The translations under genes and the position numbers were made by a program. The notes beneath the pieces were generated by a model. The model saw only the letters and a program-made list of their open reading frames with translations, did not search any database and was not told the DNA's origin. This document shows positions 34,628 through 43,208 of a stretch of 64,000 bases of DNA, one piece after another. The stretch's first letter is position 1, and every line of letters begins with the position of its first letter. Origin of the DNA: an uncultured Olleya sp. (lineage in GTDB: Bacteria; Bacteroidota; Bacteroidia; Flavobacteriales; Flavobacteriaceae); NCBI GenBank assembly GCA_947503885.1, contig CANNFD010000001.1:186001-250000 (forward strand). The letters run 5' to 3'.

Positions 34628-35857
34628 CTAAAGTTGGTCTTTTGGATAACATATATAATATTTAGTCACCGGTTTTGATAACGCTTTTAGGCTAAGTTGG
34701 TCTGAAGCCTTAACTATATCCTCAACTTTACCGTTTTTATGAAGAATATTAATATTTTGTTTTTTTTGCGAATAAGCTTGATTACTAATCTGTCCTGTGA
34801 AGACAAAATAGTCCGCTTCTGTGTCTGATAAATTATATTTTTTTATTAATGTCGCCTTACGGGCTTTTATAATTTCTTTTTTTATAGGTTTCTTTTTAAT
34901 TTTAACCTTTAAAAGATGTCTATTTATAATCATCTCGCAAAGATTTTTTAATACAAAATCTTCATGATATTGCCAGTTTTTCATTGCTGAAACAATATCA
35001 TAATCATCTAACTTAGCAAATGTCTCAAGGCAATCAGTATTAAATTCATCTAAAGTAATTTCGTTTTCCAAAAAGAAAGTTAATGGTTTATTAGCTTCTA
35101 AGGTCACACCTTTTTTAACCAACTCTTTAGCTCGCTTTAGCACTCTAATTAATAATTGTTCTGCAACCAAGCTAGTTTTGTGCAAATAAACTTGCCAATA
35201 CATCAAACGCCTTGCTACTAAAAATTTTTCTACACTATAAATACCTTTATCTTCAATTACTAATTGGTCATCTTTAACATTAAGCATGGTTATTAGACGC
35301 TCGCTATTTATATTTCCTTCGGACACGCCTGTATAAAAACTATCCCGTTTTAAGTAATCAGCACGATCCATGTCAATTTGACTAGAAATTAACTGCAACA
35401 TAAAGGTCCTATGGTAGTCCCCTTTAAAAATCTGAATGGCAAGTGTTAAATCGTCGTTAAATTCTATATTTAACTGCTCCATAAATAACAACGAAATTTC
35501 TTCATGAGACACACCGCTTACAATACTATGTTCCATAGCATGGCTAAAAGGTCCATGACCAATATCGTGTAATAAAATAGCAATATATAATGCTTTTTCT
35601 TCGTCTTCAGAAATCTCAACCCCCTTAAAACGAAGCACTTGAACAGATTTTTGCATTAAATGCATACAACCAATAGCATGATGAAAACGCGTATGATGCG
35701 CACCCGGATAGACCAAATAAGATAAGCCCATTTGAGAAATACGTCGTAAACGCTGAAAGTATTTATGCTCTATTAAATCAAAAATAATAGAATTAGGTAT
35801 AGTAATAAATCCGTAAATTGGATCGTTTAGTATTTTAAGTTTGTTACTTGGTTTCAA
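34628..35857 (-). CDS. HD-domain phosphohydrolase
   Basis: A 409-residue protein with an N-terminal HD domain: HHTRFHHAIGCMHLM supplies the first His, LLHDIGHGPFSHAMEH the HD pair, and DRADYLKRDSFYTG the distal Asp. This resembles the dGTPase/SAMHD1-type branch, so dNTP or nucleotide hydrolysis is likely, but the substrate is unproved. The start appears to be a TTG; no in-frame ATG lies nearby. It heads the minus-strand lipid A run and is divergent from porX with a 37-base gap. Confidence 0.85.
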   Translation of the reverse strand: MKPSNKLKILNDPIYGFITIPNSIIFDLIEHKYFQRLRRISQMGLSYLVYPGAHHTRFHHAIGCMHLMQKSVQVLRFKGVEISEDEEKALYIAILLHDIGHGPFSHAMEHSIVSGVSHEEISLLFMEQLNIEFNDDLTLAIQIFKGDYHRTFMLQLISSQIDMDRADYLKRDSFYTGVSEGNINSERLITMLNVKDDQLVIEDKGIYSVEKFLVARRLMYWQVYLHKTSLVAEQLLIRVLKRAKELVKKGVTLEANKPLTFFLENEITLDEFNTDCLETFAKLDDYDIVSAMKNWQYHEDFVLKNLCEMIINRHLLKVKIKKKPIKKEIIKARKATLIKKYNLSDTEADYFVFTGQISNQAYSQKKQNINILHKNGKVEDIVKASDQLSLKALSKPVTKYYICYPKDQL

Positions 35858-35894
35858 GCTTAAGCCTTTATTTAATTAATATACACAAATATAC

Positions 35895-37448
35895 ATGAAC
35901 AATATAAATATTCTTTGGGTTGATGACGAAATAGATTTATTAAAGCCTCATATCATTTTTTTAGAACAGAAAAACTACAAAGTAACAACTTGTAATAGTG
36001 GTACCGAAGCATTAGAAATTTTAAATGACAAAAAATTTGATATTGTTTTTTTAGACGAAAACATGCCTGGTTTAACAGGATTAGAAACTTTAAATGAAAT
36101 TAAAGAAAAACAAGACACCCTACCTGTGGTAATGATTACCAAAAGTGAAGAAGAATATATTATGGAAGAGGCTATTGGAAACAAAATTGCCGATTACCTT
36201 ATTAAACCTGTTAATCCAAATCAAATATTACTTAGTTTAAAGAAAAACTTAGACCATTCTAGATTAGTGTCAGAAAAAACCACTTCTAACTACCAACAAG
36301 AGTTTAGAAAAATTGCAATGGACATGTCTATGGTTAATAGTTATGAAGAATGGGTTGATTTATATAAAAAACTAATTTATTGGGAAATACAATTAGAAGA
36401 CATTGAAGACCCTAGTATGTTTGAAATTTTAGAGTCTCAGAAAAACGAAGCTAACACACAATTTGGTAAGTTTATCGACAAAAACTACCCGTCTTGGTTT
36501 GAGCCTAATACTGATGCTCCTGTATTATCACATACACTATTTAGAGAAAAAATTGCTCCAGAATTAAGTAAAGAGCAACCAACACTATTGATTGTAGTAG
36601 ACAACCTACGTTATGATCAATGGAAAGCTTTTGAGCCTTTTGTGAGCAACCATTATAAAAAACAAAAAGAAGAAGCGTTTTACAGCATCTTACCTACTGC
36701 AACACAGTACGCTAGAAATGCTATATTCTCTGGTTTAATGCCAAGTGATATGGAAAAAATGTATCCTGAATACTGGAAAAACGATACAGATGAAGGAGGT
36801 AAAAACTTACACGAAGCAGATTTTTTAAACGCACAAATGAAACGCTTAGGACTTACAAACCTAAAACACGAGTATTATAAGATTACAAACCTATCCTCTG
36901 GAAAAAAACTAGCCGATAATTTTAGAGGGCTAAAAGATAACGACTTAACCGTTGTTGTGTATAATTTTGTTGACATGTTATCACACTCCAAAACTGAAAT
37001 GGATGTTGTTAAAGAGCTGGCATCTAACGACAAAGCTTACCGTAGTTTAACACAGAGTTGGTTTAAAAACTCACCATTACTAGAGATGATACAACAAGCA
37101 CAGCAAATGGGCTTTAAACTAATAATTACCACAGACCACGGTACTATTAATGTAAAAAATCCATCAAAAGTTATTGGAGATAGAGACACAAGTTTAAACT
37201 TACGTTACAAAACTGGACGTAGCTTAAGTTATGAGTCCAAAGATGTATTGGCTGCAAAGGACCCAAAAACTATCCACTTACCGTCAATTAACATGAATAG
37301 CTCATTTATTTTTGCTAAAAGCGATTTGTTTTTTGCTTACCCTAATAATTATAATCATTATGTCAGTTATTATAGAAACACCTACCAACATGGGGGTGTG
37401 TCTTTAGAAGAAATGATTATACCTTTTGTAGTTTTAAGTCCTAAATAA
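35895..37448 (+). CDS. porX: PorX-like response regulator with PglZ/alkaline-phosphatase-like domain
   Basis: A 517-residue regulator. Residues 1-120 are a CheY-like receiver (WVDDEID, phospho-acceptor D54 in VFLDENMPG, Lys in LIKPVNP). A helical linker follows, then a PglZ-type phosphodiesterase domain from about residue 200 (LLIVVDNLRYDQW, TATQYARNAIFSG, VDMLSHSKTEMD, ITTDHGTINV, TYQHGGVSLEEM). This is the architecture of PorX, which with PorY and SigP controls type IX secretion genes in Bacteroidota; the PglZ domain has been linked to nucleotide phosphodiesterase activity. The partner histidine kinase is not in the window. Confidence 0.92.
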   Translation: MNNINILWVDDEIDLLKPHIIFLEQKNYKVTTCNSGTEALEILNDKKFDIVFLDENMPGLTGLETLNEIKEKQDTLPVVMITKSEEEYIMEEAIGNKIADYLIKPVNPNQILLSLKKNLDHSRLVSEKTTSNYQQEFRKIAMDMSMVNSYEEWVDLYKKLIYWEIQLEDIEDPSMFEILESQKNEANTQFGKFIDKNYPSWFEPNTDAPVLSHTLFREKIAPELSKEQPTLLIVVDNLRYDQWKAFEPFVSNHYKKQKEEAFYSILPTATQYARNAIFSGLMPSDMEKMYPEYWKNDTDEGGKNLHEADFLNAQMKRLGLTNLKHEYYKITNLSSGKKLADNFRGLKDNDLTVVVYNFVDMLSHSKTEMDVVKELASNDKAYRSLTQSWFKNSPLLEMIQQAQQMGFKLIITTDHGTINVKNPSKVIGDRDTSLNLRYKTGRSLSYESKDVLAAKDPKTIHLPSINMNSSFIFAKSDLFFAYPNNYNHYVSYYRNTYQHGGVSLEEMIIPFVVLSPK

Positions 37449-37460
37449 ATTATTTTTACC

Positions 37461-37483
37461 AAAAAAAAAAAAAAAAAAAAAAA
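37461..37483 (+). repeat. 23-nt poly(A) tract between porX and tsaE
   Basis: A run of 23 A residues begins 13 nt after the porX stop and ends 9 nt before the tsaE GTG. It lies within the tsaE ribosome-binding region. Length variation by slippage is likely. Confidence 0.9.
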
Positions 37484-37492
37484 TAAACTAAA

Positions 37493-37906
37493 GTGATTAT
37501 CAATTATACATTAGATGATGTCGAAGCTGTAGCTAAACAAATTTTAGACCTATCGGCATCTAAAATAATATTATTTGAAGGCGAAATGGGCGTTGGTAAA
37601 ACCACACTTATCAAAACCTTAGTAAAATTATTAGGAAGTGACGACATGGTAAGTAGTCCTACATTTTCATTAGTTAACCAATATATAGGTAAAGACCATG
37701 ATATATATCATTTTGATTTATATCGCGTCAACGATGAAGAAGAATTATACAATTTTGGAATAGAAACCTATATATATTCAGATAGTTTTGTTTTTGTGGA
37801 ATGGCCTGATTTATTAAAACCTTTACTACAAGACAGTTTTACAATAGTTAAAATAGAATTGTCAGAAAATACTGCAAGAGAATTATCTGTGACTAATTTT
37901 GATTAA
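37493..37906 (+). CDS. tsaE: tRNA threonylcarbamoyladenosine ATPase subunit TsaE
   Basis: P-loop ATPase required with TsaB, TsaC and TsaD for t6A37 modification of ANN-decoding tRNAs. Walker A is GEMGVGKTTLIK, preceded by LFEG, and the family signature SSPTFSLVNQY and DLYRVNDEEELYNFGIE are present. Length 137 is typical. The start is a GTG, and a run of 23 A residues just upstream replaces a normal Shine-Dalgarno. It follows porX on the same strand and probably shares its transcript. Confidence 0.93.
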   Translation: MIINYTLDDVEAVAKQILDLSASKIILFEGEMGVGKTTLIKTLVKLLGSDDMVSSPTFSLVNQYIGKDHDIYHFDLYRVNDEEELYNFGIETYIYSDSFVFVEWPDLLKPLLQDSFTIVKIELSENTARELSVTNFD

Positions 37907-38041
37907 AAATTCTAAATTTTCTAACTTTAAAAAGTGTATTTTTGACTAATTGCGGTTTTAACCACAACAGAAATTAAAAAAAATGCTGATTTTAACATAA
38001 TTTTAACATTTGGCCGAATTTTGTGCTTAGATTTTATATAG

Positions 38042-38063
38042 TTTAGAGGTATAATTAATTAAA
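38042..38063 (+). promoter_or_regulatory. Leader element TTTAGAG-N-TAATTAATTAAA, copy 1
   Basis: TTTAGAGGTATAATTAATTA lies just upstream of the small exported peptide gene. A near copy precedes the TonB-dependent receptor at 53630-53650. In both, TTTG lies 19-20 nt before TAGAG, so TAGAG may be the -7 region. Confidence 0.4.
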
Positions 38064-38074
38064 TCCCTAACATT

Positions 38075-38218
38075 ATGAAAACAAAAAAGTATGTATTAGC
38101 AATCGCTATTTTCGGAGGTGTATTATTCACAGCACAAGCTACAAATCTGATTGATTTAGATGGACAACAAACAACAGAAATTGAAAGAAGTAAAATCAAA
38201 GTTCCAAGACACGGATAA
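38075..38218 (+). CDS. Small exported peptide (47 aa)
   Basis: Absent from the ORF track. The ATG opens a 47-codon frame, MKTKKYVLAIAIFGGVLFTA, then QATNLIDLDG, ending IERSKIKVPRHG. The first ~22 residues are a Sec-type signal peptide with likely cleavage after AQA. The mature peptide would be about 25 residues, ending in basic residues. It overlaps the start of the next frame by 59 bases. A strong terminator-like hairpin lies 77 bases after its stop. The function is unknown. A leader motif shared with the TonB-receptor gene suggests real expression. Confidence 0.6.
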   Translation: MKTKKYVLAIAIFGGVLFTAQATNLIDLDGQQTTEIERSKIKVPRHG

Positions 38219-38702
38219 TAAAAGTCTTATTTTAGGTGGTATCGTAGCTACTCTTATAGCTATAACTCCCTATATATTTTATTCTTATGAAAATGTCCCA
38301 GACCAACAGGTCTGGGACACTTTTTTGTTTACCTATGATAGTAAATATTACGAGAGTGCCTTAACAGGTATATGGACTTTAATGGGTAAATTAATCCCTT
38401 TATACTTATTAATTATTTGGTTTTTTACTTGTCGTCATTGGTGGTATCATTCATTATTAATACCAATAACAATGTATATATTCCAACTTTCGAACGTAAT
38501 CAACGAAGATATTCAATATGTTGATAATCATCAGTTTAAATATTTAATATTTATAATGGCAATTATAATCCCTTCAATTTATTTAGTAAGAGCAAGATTA
38601 TTTAATAGAATAAATTCAATAGGAAAGTCTACTCAAGAACTTGAAGACGAATTAACCTTTAGGCCAAAAACACTTTGGGGAAAAATTAAACAGTACTTTT
38701 AA
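38160..38702 (+). CDS. Membrane protein of unknown function
   Basis: A 180-residue protein with four or so hydrophobic segments (SLILGGIVATLIAITPYIFY, LIPLYLLIIWFF, WWYHSLLIPITMYIFQL, YLIFIMAIIIPSIYLV). It starts with a charged cytoplasmic helix and ends with a charged tail. The HWWYHSLLIPI block and PSIYLVRARLFNRI look conserved. No enzymatic motif is seen. The ATG overlaps the small peptide gene in another frame. The coding region contains a 10-bp hairpin plus T-tract (38295-38326) encoding VPDQQVWDTFLF, so expression may depend on readthrough. I do not recognise the family. Confidence 0.72.
   Translation: MDNKQQKLKEVKSKFQDTDNKSLILGGIVATLIAITPYIFYSYENVPDQQVWDTFLFTYDSKYYESALTGIWTLMGKLIPLYLLIIWFFTCRHWWYHSLLIPITMYIFQLSNVINEDIQYVDNHQFKYLIFIMAIIIPSIYLVRARLFNRINSIGKSTQELEDELTFRPKTLWGKIKQYF
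38295..38326 (+). terminator. Terminator-like hairpin inside an ORF
   Basis: GTCCCAGACC pairs perfectly with GGTCTGGGAC around AACA, followed by ACTTTTTTG. It has every feature of an intrinsic terminator but lies 136 bases inside the reading frame of the membrane protein. Confidence 0.75.
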
Positions 38703-38870
38703 TTAAACCACTTAAATTCTATTAAGTTAAAAAAATACATTTACTGATTTATCATAAGTAGAAAGACAATTACTAGAACAACTTTGTTTAAAATAAATAA
38801 GACTGTATTTTTAATGCATTTAATTACAATAATTTTGTAATTTGTTTGTGTTTTTAAAATCAACTTAAAT

Positions 38871-40070
38871 ATGTCTAAACAACTCTCTCCATTTTCTAAA
38901 GCAGAATTACTCCCTCAAGAAGAAACCTTAGAGATTTTTAAACATAAAAGCAATCTTTTTATCGGCATACCTAAAGAAACCGCTTTTCAGGAAAAGCGCG
39001 TATGCCTTACACCTGATGCTGTATCTGCAATTGTCAACAACGGACATCGGGTTTTAATCGAGTCTGAAGCTGGTAAAGGCGCCAACTTTAGCGATAAAGA
39101 TTATAGCGAGGCTGGTGCAGAAGTCACCAAAGACACTGCAAAAGTCTATTCTTGCCCAATGATTTTAAAAGTAGAACCTCCTACTCTAGCTGAATTAGAA
39201 TTAATAAACCCGCAGACCACTTTAATTTCTGCGCTTCAAATAAAAACACAATCCAAAAAATATTTTGAAAAGTTAGCTTCAAAACGTATAACTGCATTAG
39301 CTTTTGAATTTATTAGAGATAGTGATGGTGCTTATCCTGCAGTTAGAGCGCTAAGTGAAATCGCAGGAACTGCATCTGTACTAATTGCTGCCGAGCTTTT
39401 AAGCAACTCTAGTAATGGTAACGGGTTAATGTTTGGAAACATTAGCGGAGTGCCACCTGTTGAAGTTGTAATACTTGGCGCAGGTACTGTTGGTGAGTTT
39501 GCTGCTAGAAGTGCGGTTGGTCTAGGCGCTAATGTTAAAGTTTTTGATAATTCTATTACCAAATTACGCTGTTTACAGGCTAATTTAGGTCGCACACTTT
39601 ACACATCAACTATACAACCTAAATATTTAAGTAAAGCATTAAAACGCTGTGATGTAGTTATTGGCGCGGTTAGAGGAAAAGACAGAGCCCCAATTATAGT
39701 GTCTGAAACAATGGTAGAAAGCATGAAAAAAGGTGCTGTTATTATTGATGTAAGTATTGATATGGGTGGTTGTTTTGAGACCAGCGAAGTTACTACACAC
39801 AATAATCCAACTTACAGAAAAAATGGAGTTATCCATTATTGCGTCCCTAATATTCCTGCACGCTATTCTAGAACAGCATCTGCCTCTATTAGTAATATTT
39901 TTACTCCTTATTTATTAGAAATTGCAGACAATGGTGGTCTAGAGCATGCTATACGATTTGATAAAGGTCTTAAAAATGGGCTCTATTTTTATCACGGAAT
40001 TTTAACCAGTCGTGCAGTTGGTGAATGGTTTGATCTAAAATATAGTGATATTAACTTATTAATATTCTAA
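38871..40070 (+). CDS. ald: Alanine dehydrogenase
   Basis: NAD-dependent deamination of L-alanine to pyruvate, 399 residues. The N-terminal substrate domain has IGIPKETAFQEKRVCLTPDAV with the conserved Lys/Arg, and ILKVEPP with the next Lys. The Rossmann motif is VVILGAGTVGEFAARSA, and DMGGCFETS is present. It resembles the ald/PntA superfamily form common in flavobacteria, which is longer than the ~370-residue Bacillus enzyme. It is monocistronic or linked to the following DUF4258 gene (22-base gap). Confidence 0.92.
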   Translation: MSKQLSPFSKAELLPQEETLEIFKHKSNLFIGIPKETAFQEKRVCLTPDAVSAIVNNGHRVLIESEAGKGANFSDKDYSEAGAEVTKDTAKVYSCPMILKVEPPTLAELELINPQTTLISALQIKTQSKKYFEKLASKRITALAFEFIRDSDGAYPAVRALSEIAGTASVLIAAELLSNSSNGNGLMFGNISGVPPVEVVILGAGTVGEFAARSAVGLGANVKVFDNSITKLRCLQANLGRTLYTSTIQPKYLSKALKRCDVVIGAVRGKDRAPIIVSETMVESMKKGAVIIDVSIDMGGCFETSEVTTHNNPTYRKNGVIHYCVPNIPARYSRTASASISNIFTPYLLEIADNGGLEHAIRFDKGLKNGLYFYHGILTSRAVGEWFDLKYSDINLLIF

Positions 40071-40092
40071 ATTTGCAATTCAAAAATTTAGA

Positions 40093-40476
40093 ATGAAAAT
40101 ATTACACAGAATTGGTTATTACTTAGGAGGATTTTCTATTGGGTTAGTATTACTAGCTTTATTCTTAAACGGAAGAGGTGTGTCTTGCGAGTATAATTAC
40201 GGTCCAGAAGGTAGAGTGCTTAAAAATATAAGAACAAAAACACTTAAATACTCTTCTAAAAGTCAGCTTTTTATAGATTCTAAAGCTATAGATACAGCTT
40301 CAATAAGTCACATCTTAAAAAAGGGTGATATTGACTTTTCTAAAAGTGAACCTAGAAATAAACCTTGCGGTATCTATTTTATTTACGGAGAAACTAAAGA
40401 CAATAAAAAGGTAGAGTTCTACATAGAAAACTGTGACAGCATAGCTACTATGCAAACCATAAAACTTTTAAACTAG
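40093..40476 (+). CDS. DUF4258 domain protein
   Basis: A 127-residue protein with one N-terminal membrane helix (YLGGFSIGLVLLALFL) and an exported domain with three Cys residues (GVSCEYNYGPEGRVLKNIRTKT, NKPCGIYFIYG, IENCDS). The pattern matches the flavobacterial DUF4258 group, function unknown. It follows ald closely and overlaps the convergent proline dehydrogenase gene by 4 bases. Confidence 0.72.
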   Translation: MKILHRIGYYLGGFSIGLVLLALFLNGRGVSCEYNYGPEGRVLKNIRTKTLKYSSKSQLFIDSKAIDTASISHILKKGDIDFSKSEPRNKPCGIYFIYGETKDNKKVEFYIENCDSIATMQTIKLLN

Positions 40477-41648
40477 CTGTTTTTACGTCTTTTACGCTCT
40501 TTTTTCAATAAAGTCAACTCACGTCCTGTTTGTCCTGCAACCGATGTGTTTTCTTCTGCGCGTCTAATTAAATAAGGCATCACATCTTTAACCGGTCCAA
40601 ATGGCAAGTATTTTGCAACATTATATCCATGAGCAGCCAGATTAAAACTAATGTGATCACTCATCCCAAACAATTGACCAAACCATACACGATTATCATT
40701 TTTTTCAACTCCCAAATCACTCATTAATTGCATGGCTAATAATGAGCTTTTTTCGTTATGTGTCCCAATAAAAATTGAAATTGTATCTAAATTGTTTAAA
40801 ATATAAAGTAAACAGTCATCAAAATTTTGATCTGTTGTTATTTTGTCTTTGCAAATTGGCGACTCATAGCCTTTTTCTTCAGCACGCTCACGCTCTTTTT
40901 CCATGTAAGCGCCTCTAACTATTTTATAGCCTAATGTATATTCTCCAGACTTCGCACGCTCATGAGACGCCCTTAAAAACGCTAATCTGTCGTGTCTGTA
41001 ACACTGCAAAGTATTATATACAATTGGTTTTTCTGTATTGTAAGCAACCATCATATCTTCTGCTAAATCATCTGCAGCATCCTGCATCCAGCTTTCTTCA
41101 CCATCAATCAAAACTTCAACATCTTTTTCTTTAGCTAGTTTACAAATAGAGTGATATCGATCCACTATTCTTTCCCATTCTTTTTGTTCTTCTTCTGTAA
41201 ACGGTTTTCCTTCGCCTTTTTTCTGAAACAAATAAAAGCGCCCTAACCCTGTTGGTTTAAACACAACAATTGGCATGGCTTCTTTTTCTTCACAAAAATA
41301 AACCAGTTTCATTATTTTTTCTTTAGCAGAGTCAAACTGATTTTCTACAGCTTTACCCTCTACTGAATAATCTAATACAGAACATACCCCAGCTGTAAAC
41401 ATTTTGTCTATAACTGGCAGACAATCTTCTTCATTTACACCACCACAAAAATGATCAAATACCGTAGCCCGGATCAATCCTTCTACTGGTAAGTTTGCTT
41501 TTAATGCAAAGTTAGTTGCTGCTGTACCAATCCTAACTAAAGGTTGATGCGATATCATTTTAAATAAAAAATAAGCGCGTTCAAGCTCTGAATCACTTTT
41601 TAATTTAAAAGCAACTTCTGTGTTTTCAAAAAGAGTATCTTTTATCAT
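40473..41648 (-). CDS. Proline dehydrogenase
   Basis: FAD-dependent oxidation of proline to pyrroline-5-carboxylate, feeding electrons to the respiratory chain. I place the start at the ATG (MIKDTLFENTEVAF) seven codons inside the track's TTG start. It has a TIM-barrel PRODH core with VLDYSVEG, VYNTLQCYRHDRLAFL, GYKIVRGAYMEKER and FIGTHNEKS; the YRxRE-like segment near LPFGPVKDVMPYLIRRAEENTSV binds substrate. The 391-residue length matches monofunctional PRODH; no P5C dehydrogenase is fused. It ends in a basic tail (KKERKRRKNS). Confidence 0.93.
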   Translation of the reverse strand: MIKDTLFENTEVAFKLKSDSELERAYFLFKMISHQPLVRIGTAATNFALKANLPVEGLIRATVFDHFCGGVNEEDCLPVIDKMFTAGVCSVLDYSVEGKAVENQFDSAKEKIMKLVYFCEEKEAMPIVVFKPTGLGRFYLFQKKGEGKPFTEEEQKEWERIVDRYHSICKLAKEKDVEVLIDGEESWMQDAADDLAEDMMVAYNTEKPIVYNTLQCYRHDRLAFLRASHERAKSGEYTLGYKIVRGAYMEKERERAEEKGYESPICKDKITTDQNFDDCLLYILNNLDTISIFIGTHNEKSSLLAMQLMSDLGVEKNDNRVWFGQLFGMSDHISFNLAAHGYNVAKYLPFGPVKDVMPYLIRRAEENTSVAGQTGRELTLLKKERKRRKNS

Positions 41649-41671
41649 AATACATTTTAATTTAGACAAAA

Positions 41672-41679
41672 CAAATATA
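41672..41679 (-). promoter_or_regulatory. -7 promoter element for proline dehydrogenase
   Basis: The minus strand reads TATATTTG, matching TAnnTTTG, 24 nt above the chosen ATG. Short spacing supports that ATG rather than the upstream TTG. Confidence 0.4.
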
Positions 41680-41692
41680 CTATCTATTGGTC

Positions 41693-41720
41693 TTGTATTT
41701 TAAAAAAACTATTAATTTTA
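41693..41720 (+). promoter_or_regulatory. Possible aroB promoter
   Basis: TTG (41693-41695) then 17 nt then TAATTTTA, close to the Bacteroidota TTG-N19-TAnnTTTG layout, 23 nt upstream of the aroB ATG. Confidence 0.35.
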
Positions 41721-41742
41721 CTTCTTAATATTTTACATATCC

Positions 41743-42807
41743 ATGACTCCCATACAAACTCAAGATTATAGTGTCCAGTTTAACCAAGATTGCTACCCTG
41801 CTTTAAATACTTACATTAGTAAAAATAGATTTTCTAATATTTTTATTCTTGTTGATAGTAACACTGCAAACCATTGTTTACCAATATTATTAGCGCAGTT
41901 AGAAACAGATTTAACAATAGAAATTATTGAAATTGAAGTTGGAGAACAACACAAAACCATAGAGACTTGCATGGGGGTTTGGCAGACCTTATCAGAATTA
42001 AGCGCAGACCGCAAGTCACTAATGATTAATTTAGGAGGTGGAGTTGTGACAGATTTAGGAGGTTTTGTAGCTTGTACTTACCAACGAGGTATACAGTTTA
42101 TAAACATTCCTACGACACTTTTATCGATGGTTGATGCTTCTATTGGAGGAAAAAACGGAGTGGATTTAGACAATATAAAAAATCAAATAGGCATTATCAA
42201 AACACCTAATATGGTGTTGATTGATACTAACTACCTTGCCACTTTATCAAGTAGAGAAATGCGTTCTGGATTAGCAGAAATGCTTAAACACGGATTAATA
42301 CATAACGAACTGTACCATAGCAAATTATCAAACTTATCTAATCTAACACTTGAAGATTTAGACCAGCTAATTTATGACTCCGTTTTAATTAAAAAAGACA
42401 TAGTAGAACAAGATCCTACAGAACAAAACTTAAGAAAATCTCTAAATTTTGGACATACGCTTGGACACGCAATTGAATCTTTTTATTTAAATCACGGCAC
42501 TAAAGCATTATTACACGGTGAAGCTATTGCAATAGGAATGATATTAGAGGTTTACTTATCTTCAATATTACTTGATTTTCCTATTGAAAAAGTCAACCAA
42601 ATAAAAGACAACACCATTAAACTGTTTGGAAAAGTTGAAATCCCAGAAACCGACTACTCCTCAATTATAGACCTAATGAAGTTTGATAAAAAAAACGATA
42701 ACGGTAATGTCAATTTTGTATTACTTAACGCAATTGGACAACCCAAGATTAATTGCATTATTGATAACTCACTGATAATCAAATCTTTTAATTTTTATAA
42801 CGAATAA
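41743..42807 (+). CDS. aroB: 3-dehydroquinate synthase
   Basis: Second step of the shikimate pathway, NAD- and metal-dependent. NLGGGVVTDLGGFVACTYQRGI and PTTLLSMVDASIGGKNGVD are the NAD-binding signatures. The zinc-binding Glu/His residues lie in LAEMLKHGLI, LNFGHTLGHAIE and LLHGEAIAIGM. Length 354 is normal. It is divergent from proline dehydrogenase and followed by a small unknown gene on the same strand. Confidence 0.95.
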   Translation: MTPIQTQDYSVQFNQDCYPALNTYISKNRFSNIFILVDSNTANHCLPILLAQLETDLTIEIIEIEVGEQHKTIETCMGVWQTLSELSADRKSLMINLGGGVVTDLGGFVACTYQRGIQFINIPTTLLSMVDASIGGKNGVDLDNIKNQIGIIKTPNMVLIDTNYLATLSSREMRSGLAEMLKHGLIHNELYHSKLSNLSNLTLEDLDQLIYDSVLIKKDIVEQDPTEQNLRKSLNFGHTLGHAIESFYLNHGTKALLHGEAIAIGMILEVYLSSILLDFPIEKVNQIKDNTIKLFGKVEIPETDYSSIIDLMKFDKKNDNGNVNFVLLNAIGQPKINCIIDNSLIIKSFNFYNE

Positions 42808-42893
42808 TACTTTCGCATTAAAAAAAATCGTAATTTTAATTAATTGCTATGTTAATAAACTATTCAAACTAGTTTAATTTAAAACATATTGAT

Positions 42894-43208
42894 ATGCGAA
42901 AAGTTATTGTAGATTATAAAAAATTAACACCAGAAGTGTTAAACTTATTGACACAGAAGTTTCCTGATGGCTATGGAGATAACGATATTATTGTATTTGA
43001 TAACCACAGAAACGAAACTATTGAAGCTGTAGAAGTAAAAACAGAAGACACCATTTACCTAGTTAAAGTAAGCAGCAAACTACACTATACTATGACTAAT
43101 TTTGACTCTACCATTGAAGTAGAAACTAATAACGAGGGACATGTAGTTGTAGATTTTAACGACAAACAACTAGATAGTAATTTTATACTATCTGACGATG
43201 AAGAGTAA
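42894..43208 (+). CDS. Acidic conserved hypothetical protein
   Basis: A 104-residue soluble, acidic protein (ends in SDDEE). The N-terminal half, VIVDYKKLTPEVLNLLTQKFPDGYGDNDII, is likely folded, and a beta-rich half follows. No known motif, signal or membrane segment is present. It abuts the convergent DinB gene with no gap. The length and codon use look like a genuine gene; I do not recognise a function. Confidence 0.72.
   Translation: MRKVIVDYKKLTPEVLNLLTQKFPDGYGDNDIIVFDNHRNETIEAVEVKTEDTIYLVKVSSKLHYTMTNFDSTIEVETNNEGHVVVDFNDKQLDSNFILSDDEE

Noticed and set aside
35895-37448. PglZ-domain protein as part of a BREX/Pgl phage-defence system
   Set aside because: The N-terminal receiver domain and overall length match PorX; no BrxC, PglX or other BREX genes are nearby.
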